Below, in pieces: positions 55,948-64,000 of a stretch of DNA of 64,000 nucleotides. This DNA comes from Charina bottae. Taxonomy: Eukaryota > Chordata > Lepidosauria > Squamata > Charinaidae. Location: positions 24,433,501-24,497,500 of the forward strand of contig JALMGJ010000011.1 in NCBI GenBank assembly GCA_023362775.1. Reading direction: 5' to 3'. The notes under the pieces are model-generated. The model saw nothing but the letters and a program-made list of their open reading frames with translations. It made no database searches and had not been told where the DNA came from. Each line of letters begins with the position of its first letter. The stretch's first letter is position 1. The translations under genes were made by a program, and so were the position numbers.

Positions 55948-56100
55948 CATCTTGAAAAATTAAGCAGGGTTGGACCCAATTTGTAACAGGAAATCTCAGG
56001 ACTGTCGAAAAATATTGGGGAAGAAGATTGTGGCAAGCCACTTCCATACTGTTGCCAAGAAAACGACATGGACGTCACTAGGAGTTATGCTTAACTTAAA
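55948..56100 (+). repeat. 5S-rRNA-derived SINE, diverged
   Basis: ttaagcagggttggaccc, ggaaatctcaggactgtcg, gccacttccatactgttgcc, aagaaaacgacatggacgtc: the 5S-SINE 5S part and body in order. Confidence 0.72.
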
Positions 56101-56483
56101 GGAATTTTTACCTTTACCAGCAAGCAACTTTGGAACTGAAAAGGGAGTTTTCAGATTGAACTATTGATAAAAAGAAGAAAAAACTCTGTAGCAGAGCACT
56201 GGAAGAGGCATTCAGGATGGAAACAGATTTTTTCTTAATTATATTTTAATCTTACCTTTTCTCCAAATTGATCAGAATGTAATACTTCCAGCCTGTTGCC
56301 ACAGTAGGAGTGTAAGTCTCTTTGTGAAAGAAAACCCAGTTTTTGTTGTTTTTTTCTCCTTCAATTAAAATGCTTTTAAAAAGAAGGAAGGACAAAATCA
56401 TTAAGGAGAACTGAAGACCACAACCAGGATTCACTGTTTTCACCACCACCACATCTGGTTCAAACTGTGTGTTGAGCTATAAA

Positions 56484-56740
56484 AGAGCCAGTTTGGTCTA
56501 GTGGTTAAGGTGCTGGACTAGAAACCGGGAGACCATGAGTTCTAGTCCTGCCTTAGGCATGAAAGCCGGCTGGGTGACCTTGGGCCAGTCACTCTCTCTC
56601 AGCTCAACTCACCTCACAGGGTTGTTGTTGTGGGGAAAAGAGGAGGAGGAAGGAGCATTAGGTATGTTCGCTGCCTTGAGTTATTTATAAAAATAATAAA
56701 GGCAGGATATCTAGATAGATAGATAGATAGATAGATAAAA
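56484..56740 (+). repeat. Type-B SINE, full length, (GATA)n tail
   Basis: Head gagccagtttggtctagtgg, CORE-like gtgaccttgggccagtcact, body aactcacctcacagggttgt, tail gttcgctgccttgagttatt, then (GATA)n at 56712-56738. Confidence 0.9.
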
Positions 56741-58115
56741 ATACAAATAAAAATACAAATAAAAATAGTTTTGGCTTAATGTCCTGAGTGAACTCAGGCT
56801 TTGGGGCCCTCAGCGATATACCCCTGGCCTGGCTTGTAAATTAAGGCTAAGGTCTTGTGCATATCCAGTCAGTTATGGTTTATGCAATAAACCATGGTTA
56901 AGCAAACTAGGGCTTGGTGTGATGGGTTAACTAAGACACACAGCTTGACTGACTTGGAACAGCAGTTGAATTTTTCTTCCAGCTCTAGCAATGGACAACT
57001 TCCTTGCCCTTCAGTGCAGGAGCTTCACTTATTGGTGAAAGGCTGGCAGATGACCCACAATAACGTGGTCCCTCCATATCTGCTGTTTGAGGCACTTGCC
57101 TCATTCTGCATAATGATAGATGAACTGGGTCCACATCTACAAATAATCAGAGGAAATACTGGTAGCCCTTCTGTCCCCCTTCCCCTTTTCTGTACAAGTA
57201 TCCAGAAAGAAACAGAGAAGCATTGATTTGGGGGAGCTTCACCTTAAGAGAAAAGGTAAAACTCCTCATACACACCATGCTGCACAGATAGACCTGTGCA
57301 TGCTTAGTACAGGAGATTGTTAAGAATAGGCAACAGTTATTTGAAAAATGTGTGTGCCAAGATCTACCCCTAAGCAACCCAGCCCCGGTGTCTTCCGGGT
57401 CCCAGAATATTCTGCTGTAGTTAGCATCTACCTTGGGGAGCGATGCTTCTTGACCAGAATTGGCCTTGGAATGTGGGTTCTCTATTAAGTGTTGTGCTTT
57501 TTACATAATACATTGTGTGTGACAGATGCATTTGTTTAGCTTGGCTTGCTCAGAAGTTTGTGCCTGGGCCATTCCGTTCTGCTCCTGATGGCTGCTGAGT
57601 GTCAACGGGTTAATCAGCGTTTAATATTGGATGGGTTTCAACTCTTAAATCTTCCACATTTGTCGCTAACTGGACTATTCCAGTTTCAACATTATCCCCT
57701 GCCTAAGACACACGTGTGCGGCATCGAAAAACAAAGTCATTAGTTTTGGCATAAATTATAAACAGGGCAGAGGTAAGCAGCAACAGCAGAGCACTCCAAA
57801 ACACCTCCCTTGGTACTTACCAGGCTCTGAGGGTTTTTTTGAAGAGATTTTAAATTAAAAAGGAATAAATAGGAAAGTGCTATGTCGTGAATGCAAACCT
57901 TCGATTTATGATATAGAGTAATGCTTTCCGGTCTCGTTGTGATGGTAGAAATTATCTTGGGGACTAGTTCACTTTCTGGTTAATGTGCATTTTGTGACTG
58001 ACTGTGCCCACTGCAGCAGCCACTTGTTGAATAAGCAAGTGTCCCCTGGCAGCCATTTTGTGAATGAGCCCACCACCTGTTGTCAAAATGTCAAATGCGC
58101 TCCAGGTTAAAAACC
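56741..58115. other. Non-coding, no recognised gene
   Basis: A dispersed 'ccatggttaagcaaac' repeat near 56870-56915. Otherwise unassigned. Confidence 0.35.
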
Positions 58116-58130
58116 GCAGTCTACCTCTGT

Positions 58131-58269
58131 CTGTAGCTTGAATCATGTCAACTGGATTTCTATTTTCTCAGTGGAAACGTTTCGCTCCTTATCCAAGGAG
58201 AAATCCAGTTGACATGATTCAAGCTACAGACAATTCCACCTGGATGACTGAGAACCTTCATAGACATAA
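58131..58269 (-). mobile_element. 139-bp palindromic mini-PLE insertion
   Basis: Flanked by GCAGTCTACCTCTGT (58116-58130) and GCAGTCCACCTCTGT (58270-58284), 14 of 15 matching. It holds only the PLE 3' end on the minus strand (gcgaaacgtttccactgag ... caagctacag) fused head-to-head to the inverted terminal piece seen at 32524. The CUGAAGA half of the hammerhead is lost at the junction. Confidence 0.82.
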
Positions 58270-58284
58270 GCAGTCCACCTCTGT

Positions 58285-58640
58285 GTTACAGCTTTGCACC
58301 ATCCCAACGGTGGCTAATGTATTGTAACAGAAACTTTTTTTTTATTCAAAAGAATTCACCCCTCTTGGCTTTTACATCGGTGGAGAACAGCAAAGTACAA
58401 AATAAAAAATGCAGCGAAGGGAGGTGAGCTCCCAGCAGCGTGAAATAAGGGCAAGGGGGGGGGAGAGCAATTTTCGGCCCTAGAATTGTGGCGCGGCAAA
58501 CCAATGCCCCCGTTCCCTTGGGTTATGGAGAAAATATGTGATTCCCAGTCCGGCTTTGCAGACAAGCACAAACCAGAGTTGTCCGGTTGGATATGGATCT
58601 CTGTAAACAAGGGCTGGAAGTTACTAATTGGTGTGCGGAT
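58285..58640. other. Non-coding; possible retrocopy end
   Basis: A T10 run at 58336-58345 next to ATTCAA reads as AATAAA-A(n) on the minus strand and could be the poly(A) end of a retrocopied transcript, but the upstream sequence is not recognised. Confidence 0.3.
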
Positions 58641-58769
58641 GGCTAAGGAAACAGCCGAGGCGGGAAACGCTCATTTGCGTTTGGTGCACGCCAGCTCCTG
58701 TGGCCAGCTTATACCTCAGATCGGCTTTTATTCAACCTGCCTTTGTCCTAAGACGTGAAAAGTGTTTTC

Positions 58770-59060
58770 CACCTAAAGCACGCGCTGAACCATTACGATC
58801 GTCGCTTTGCTCCAGGCAGGGGGAAAAGGCTAGCCGCCGCGCACCCGCGCGCTCCCGGGGGGAAAGAATGAGAGGTTTGGCAACGCAATTTGGAAGGAGC
58901 GCTCCCTCTTTGCTGGCCGCCAGATGGCGCCCCTGGAGACTGGGCGGCGGGGAAACAAGATGGTGGGACACTTGATCTCTCCCAGATGAGCTGGCCCTGG
59001 TCTCCCTTCACTGCCTGCCTTTGTTCTCCGGGCCAGTTCGTCTCCCTTGGCAACGCGATC
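58770..59060. promoter_or_regulatory. CpG-rich segment, possible promoter
   Basis: The densest CpG block outside transposons: GCCGCCGCGCACCCGCGCGC near 58832, GGGCGG at 58942-58947, and ACAAGATGGTGG (YY1-like) at 58955-58966. About 260 bp further right is a strong donor-like CTGG|GTGAGT (GT at 59226). Together these fit a CpG-island promoter with a first exon on the plus strand, but no protein is recognised. Confidence 0.45.
58917..58930 (+). promoter_or_regulatory. CTCF-like binding motif
   Basis: CCGCCAGATGGCGC fits the vertebrate CTCF core CC(A/G)SYAGRKGGCRS at all 14 positions. Confidence 0.55.
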
Positions 59061-59089
59061 CTATCTTCTGCAAAACGGGAACATGGGCA

Positions 59090-59399
59090 CTAGTTGCACA
59101 CAGCAATGTCCTAGAAAGCAAGCGCCCTCCTTCTTTCGCCCCTTTCAGCAGTGGTGGTTTCAAGTAACCTTCCTCTGGGAACTGACCCAGGTCGCCCTGG
59201 CCTGCCTGAGACGATGTCAACCTGGGTGAGTCACCCAGGACCCCTGTCTTGGTTTGGCAAGGCCTCAGGAGGCTGCTGCGCACGCAGAACAGCTGGGCTG
59301 GAATGTTAGACCTAGAGGGAGGAAGCCCAAACACGGATTTCTCAGTTGAGCTCAGAAGTGAAGTGAACTGGGGCAGCTGGCACTCTCTTTCTGGGTTAT
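59090..59399. other. Non-coding or untranslated exon candidate
   Basis: Moderately GC-rich sequence between the CpG block and a SINE tail. It contains the donor-like site at 59226; no protein-family match seen. Confidence 0.3.
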
Positions 59400-59470
59400 C
59401 TACCTCACAGGATTGTTGTGAGGACAAATGAAGGGGTGGAAAACCTTGAGCTCTGGAGTGCTTTGGAGAA
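59400..59470 (+). repeat. CORE-type SINE 3' fragment
   Basis: tacctcacaggattgttgtg, aggacaaatgaaggggtgga and cttgagctctggagtgcttt match the 3' half of type-B-like SINEs. Confidence 0.6.
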
Positions 59471-59639
59471 TGATGATGATTGTTACTCTTATTGCTCTGA
59501 TTATAATGTTAATCATATCCCATGAGTTTACAAAAGCAAGATTGAGATATAAATACTGTAAATTGCATCCAATTCATCCATGTATTTTTTATAATCAGTG
59601 TTAGAGGGTTTTTTTTTATGAAGAATACTGTATTATTTG

Positions 59640-59760
59640 TTTGTTGTTGATTTATATTCTACATTATTTCTAGGCCCTCAAGGTGATGTAGATAGTGTTC
59701 CCTCCTCCAGTTGTTCCCCATAACAACAACCCTGTGAGGTTGGTTGGACTGAGAAATACT
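59640..59760 (-). repeat. CORE-type SINE 3' fragment, reversed
   Basis: On the minus strand: aacctcacagggttgttgtt, ggagggaacactatctac, caccttgagggcctagaaat, aatataaatcaacaac. Confidence 0.6.
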
Positions 59761-62700
59761 GATCCAAATGCTAACTCAAAGCAGTGCATCTATAAACTAT
59801 TTTATCTCACTACTACACAGCTGTTGTACAGGGATAATGGGAACATCTGGAATTTTGAGAGCATGTTGTGGGCATGCTCACAAAATGGCTGCTATAGACA
59901 AAATGGCTGCAGTGGAAAACGTGTTTGGTCACAAAACATCAATTTATGGAAAAGCAAGCTAGTGAATTTAAATCAGCATTAATGAAACATGATTGCTATG
60001 TTTGTATAATAAGCTGTGTCCAATGAAATAGAATCATATTATGGCTTAACATGATGCTCCATTTCACACAATGTACCAACACAATGGCTGGGTTGCCACA
60101 GCATGTTGAACCACAAAAAATACACAACTTTACTTGGTATTAGTCAAGCATGTTATGCAAACCCAACTACTAAATCTCAAGCTAATTACATGGACTTGGG
60201 TCACACAGTATGCTAAGTTAATATGTGATTGGCTCATTTGTGGTTCTTTATGCCATACAAATCCAGTCGTAGTCTGTGTTGCCATATGTGTGAAGTTGAA
60301 GGTTATGCCAATGCTCAAAGCTAATACATGCATATTCCTTGAGACTATGCGCATGTACAAAGTGCTGCCTAGATACCTCTGAATGACTGTATAGGCAACC
60401 AAAATGTGCTGAGAATGCAGCAGAGTGCAAAATGAAGCAAATTAGATCCTTGACAATACATTTCTAAAGGGAAATTAAGCAGTGGCTGAGGAGGAAGCAA
60501 GCAGGCTTGTTCAGAGAGACATCATCTTTTCCAGTGTCCTCATTAGCTAGCTAAGATTATAATTGCATCTATTGCAAAGAAGAAAGTGCATAAAATAAAA
60601 GTGGGCAAACTTTTGTGGGCTTTTTTCTGGCTTTTTTTTTTGGAGGACTTTGTTCATTTTAATTGTATGAAGCCTGTTTAGCTTATGTGGTTTTTTTGCG
60701 CTTCCTGCCTAAAAATGGTAGAACTTGCAGTGCTGATTTTCAGCAAGAGGGGCTCCATGATCCATAAAAAGGGTTTTGATAGTGCAAACTGCCAACCCCA
60801 GTTAAAGCATGTACAAAGTGACATTTCCTTCACACCTAGTAGCTAGAGTCGAATCCCACATAACTGGGATAGCAGATCAGATGGCATGTCCTCTGTCCCA
60901 ATATATATAAAACAGTTCTCATAGGTCACATTGGGAAGCCATCTAGTCTGCTAGATCACACAGTGCCCAGCTGGGTACTTCCTGAAGAATATCAAAGCAG
61001 CAATAATCTCCTGCTGTTTTTCCTTGACCAGCAGCTGCTACTCAGCACTAGGGCACTTTTGATGTCATCTCCAAAAAGCTGTGTCGTTTCCCAGGATCAC
61101 ACATACACTCCAAAACACCTTTTGAAGATAAAATCCAAAGCATTGCACAGCACCATACTGCCTGTGCATGTGCAGAATGTATTTTATTGCTCTCAACAGA
61201 CTTTAGGTGAATGTATCACAATTCTTTTTAAAGTTATCCAAGGATCAAACTGAGAAAATAAGCATGTGCATGGTGATGAGAAGGCACTCCTGATCAAACC
61301 CTACTAGAGTAAGGACAGGTGTTTTACCCATTGGCCCCGGGCCTAATGGAAGACTGCTACTGCATTGGAAAAACGCTATTCCGTTGTCAGGAATGACACT
61401 TTTTCTCCTACTACAAATAGCAGGTGGGAAGGCCCTGATCCAGATGTTCCACAGGATAACAACTTTTAAATAATAAAATTAATTATTATTTACTGAAATA
61501 AATGGCATTTTGACTGGGCATCTTCAGATGGTAAGGCAAGATGAAAAGAGAGGGTTTATCAGAGAGGGGTAGAGTACCAGACAGTAATCAGCATTGTGCT
61601 ATTGCTCCAAAACTTTGCAGTAGATAGGCAGGAGGTAGAGAAAGAGCTTGCTGCAGTGTATAATGACAGAGTAAGAGACTTTCAGTAGTAATTTATGCTT
61701 AGAATACTTCTACAACCTGGTGCTGCCCAGATGGACAACTCCATAATCTCCCAGCCAGTATGGTGGTGTTGGGATAAGGGGATTATGAGAGTTAGCAAAT
61801 TGTGAAGGCTATATTGCGGTGGTCAGCTTTGGAAGGCCGGTCAAATTTAAAATCCCATCCTCTTAGCTATAAAGTCCAGTAGAGACTTCAGGTTGTCCCT
61901 TTCTCTAATCTAATCTGCCTCACAAGGTGGTAATGAGAATACATCAGAATGATTGAGCCAAGTATACTATCTCAAATTCAGTGAACAGAGAGAGGTAATA
62001 CAAATATGAATAATAATGAGGGTGATAACAATAATTAAAGATTTGGGGTGTGAAGATGTTACAAAAATACTTATCATTGTTTTCATGCTTGAAATGTTGA
62101 TCTCCCTCTTGAGATTTCCTTCATTACTTTGATGGCTCTTGAATTTTCCAGTCCAAAAATCCACACGCTGCTTTGTACATACAAGTACTATGGCTTAGCT
62201 GTAGGGAGCCCCATTTTTTCCACTTGTTCCTCAAGGAGAAAAAAAAGGCCATCAAGGGGTCAGAAGACAACTCCTTTTACAGCTATGCCAGGCAAAAAAA
62301 AATCTCCTGTTTATCAACTGCGGTTACCACCTTATCAACCCTTTTCAAAGTTATGTGTGCTCAGCTTCTTATCAGCCCTGGGCAACATGACTCATTTTGA
62401 ACTGGAGATAGAAAAATCCCGTTAGTCCACCAGATCACTTTATTTGACTGTCTTAGGCTTGCCTTATGAGAGGCATGCCATCCGTGGATGTGACAGTTTA
62501 CTTACCACACAGTCAGGTACATACTTAACTCAGAAATAAGCCCTTTGTGTTCAATGAGACTTAGGATCAGGGTTGGTCTGTATGACCAGTTGCCCCTGCA
62601 AGGGCAGGAGTGCATGGTGGTGTCCTCTACTGAGTGTCTACTCCCCCCCAACCTCTGCCCATCTTTTCCTGCTACGTATGGAAAGTAGTGTTTTTTTCAT

Positions 62701-63060
62701 TTGTGCCAAGACAAGTGGCACTGCCTAGATTGCCTGCTGCACTTCATTTCATTCTCTCCATTCTAACCCACTACTGTGTGCTGTGGCAAGGACGCCCCCT
62801 CCCCTCTGGTGGTGGTGGTTGTCCACAGCCATCTTGTCCTGGGCTGCTAGGCTGTCTGCCCTCTTCTGAAGGGATTTTGACCAGTGAAATGAACTTTTTT
62901 TTCACATTGTTTTAAATGTTCACTAGTGGGCAGTCCTTCTCCCTCCCTCCCCAGGTTCACTGATGGAAAGGTGAAATGGTGGATTTATATTTCTAACAAG
63001 ATGAAATTGACAAGAGTCAATTTCAGAACCACAGAATACTGCAGGTTCTCACCTACAGCT
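59761..63060. other. Non-coding, sparse old repeats
   Basis: A dispersed 'atgctaa..ccacaaaa' type repeat at 60010-60260, a hAT-like word near 61730-61800 and a possible SINE scrap at 61905-61940. I see no exon. Confidence 0.35.
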
Positions 63061-63114
63061 CAAAGCTCAAACTACTCAAATGCATTATTAATAAGCTACA
63101 ACCCACACTAGACA

Positions 63115-63654
63115 ATGACGCTGCACTTTCTTAGGTTCTGGGTGGCATACGGACAACCATCCAGTCTGAAGCAGATTCTCACAAAGAACAAGAAACAACA
63201 GAACAGTGATGCTAACATGGAAACCAGACCTTGCAACAAACCCAGATGTCTGTTTTGCCCCCATATCAATACCAGCAGCACTGTCACAGGCCCCAACAAA
63301 TACACACACAAGATTAGAAGTGCCTTCACATGCTTTTCCACTAATGTAATATATGCTATCATCTGCCAGCACTGCTCCTCTGGATTCTACATAGGACAAA
63401 TGGGACACACTTTTCGTAAAAGAATGAATGGACACAAGTTTGACATCAGGAGTCAAAACAAGGACAAAGTAATATCAGAGCATTTCAACGTTTCAGGACA
63501 CTCTATGGCAGACCTTAAAATGACCATCTTGGAAAAAAAACGAGACTTTAACAGCACCAATGAGCAAAAGACTGCTGACTCAAAGGTTTCAGACAATCTC
63601 AGAAGATCTCAACAAAGGGTTTTTAACACATTAGAATTGTTAATTGATAAGTAA
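63115..63654 (+). pseudogene. PLE C-terminal region with GIY-YIG endonuclease
   Basis: The PLE frame is open at 63115, with FWVAYGQPSSLKQIL matching the PLE linker after RT. A Cys/His cluster C-X4-C-X2-C-X-H (RPCNKPRCLFCPH) follows, like the CCHH motif reported for Neptune-type PLEs. The GIY-YIG domain comes next: VIYAIICQHC, YIGQ, FRKRMNGH. It ends at a stop at 63652-63654 after a charged tail. The RT domain is not seen upstream, so the copy is 5' truncated, or the RT is too decayed before 63060 to read. The coding remnant has no stop, but the element cannot be autonomous. Confidence 0.85.
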
Positions 63655-63659
63655 TTTAA

Positions 63660-63843
63660 TAATTACTTACTAAAATGTTTTAATAATTTAAATATAATTT
63701 AAATTATATTTATTATATTTAGTGTATTGTATTTTATCGTGTTTTTATTGTATTATATTATTGTTATAGCTGTGAACTGCCCAGAGTCCCTCCTTGAGAG
63801 GGAGATGGGCGGTCATAGAAATTTAATAATAAATAAATAATAA
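63660..63843 (+). repeat. L2/CR1-type LINE 3' tail nested in PLE
   Basis: gaactgcccagagtccctcc, gagggagatgggcggtcata, then AATTTAATAATAAATAAATAA. Same terminus as 5087-5168. Confidence 0.65.
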
Positions 63844-63948
63844 GATATGTGTACTCAGTCTCACAAGTAACCTGCATCTGCATAGCTAACCTGTCTTCCC
63901 CCCCATGCCTCAACCCAATTTAAACCCTACATCAGTTTAGCATTCAGT

Positions 63949-63988
63949 GCATCAGATGAAGTAAGCTGCAGCTCTCAAAAGCTTATGC
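63949..63988 (+). ncRNA. Decayed hammerhead motif of second PLE
   Basis: GCAU stem I, CAGAUGA in place of CUGAUGA, stem II AGC-UGCA-GCU, AAAA in place of GAAA, then GCUUAUGC closing stem I. Two core bases are changed, so it should be inactive. Confidence 0.55.
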
Positions 63989-64000
63989 CTTTCAATAAAA

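Larger units (their letters stand above)
63061..64000 (+). mobile_element. Second Penelope-like element, runs off window
   Basis: Coding end (63115-63654), 3' UTR with a LINE tail nested in it (63660-63843), then a PLE terminal segment with a decayed hammerhead and AATAAA at 63993-63998. Different family from the element at 32524. Confidence 0.8.

Noticed and set aside
58732..59053. Gly/Ala/Arg-rich frames on both strands in the CpG block
   Set aside because: High GC content lowers stop frequency. No recognised domain, so I report only a possible promoter.

Overview
The window looks like non-coding, transposon-dense DNA from a squamate reptile (lizard or snake). That reading rests on the repeat mix seen together: BovB and CR1/L2-type LINEs, L1, Penelope-like elements (PLEs), tRNA-headed SINEs with BovB-like or L2-like tails, 5S-rRNA-headed SINEs, many short hAT MITEs, a Tc1 element and a gammaretrovirus-like provirus. 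No species can be named from this. Almost none of the long open reading frames are host genes.

Left part, about 0.8-16.5 kb, minus strand: a split host gene that long-ORF searches miss. A signal-peptide exon (16452-16386) is followed by short exons of 30-57 nt at 8.7, 7.7, 6.7, 5.3, 4.3, 1.9 and 0.85 kb. Each has AG/GT borders, a length divisible by three and a Gly codon split in phase 1. They encode Gly/Pro/Lys-rich peptides, so the gene is a secreted elastin-like or GREP1-like matrix protein that continues beyond base 1. Its introns hold SINEs, hAT MITEs, L1, a solo LTR and PLE pieces.

Middle part, 16.5-43.7 kb: a repeat graveyard with many insertions that can be bounded exactly by target-site duplications. 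These include CR1, BovB, L2-like LINEs, intact and headless SINEs, CpG-rich hAT MITEs, a 705-bp PLE insertion encoding a GIY-YIG endonuclease, and a full-length but frameshifted Tc1 transposon with roughly 210-bp inverted repeats.

Provirus, 43709-52493: two 294-bp LTRs differing at 3 positions, a 4-bp duplication (GAAG), a tRNA-Arg-type primer-binding site, gag, pro-pol (same frame as gag after one UGA), env and a polypurine tract. It is young but dead: stops and frameshifts lie in gag, pol and env, and the first catalytic Asp of the reverse-transcriptase motif is Asn. It lies between two parts of an older L2/CR1-type LINE.

Right part, 52.5-64 kb: DNA-transposon and SINE fragments, a 139-bp PLE-end palindrome with its own duplication, a CpG-rich segment (58.77-59.06 kb) with CTCF-, SP1- and YY1-like motifs that may be a promoter, and a second, different PLE at the right edge. 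The most notable recurrent signal is hammerhead-ribozyme architecture (CUGAAGA - stem II - GAAA) in several PLE remnants, two of them with an intact core and a palindromic ACGU stem III.
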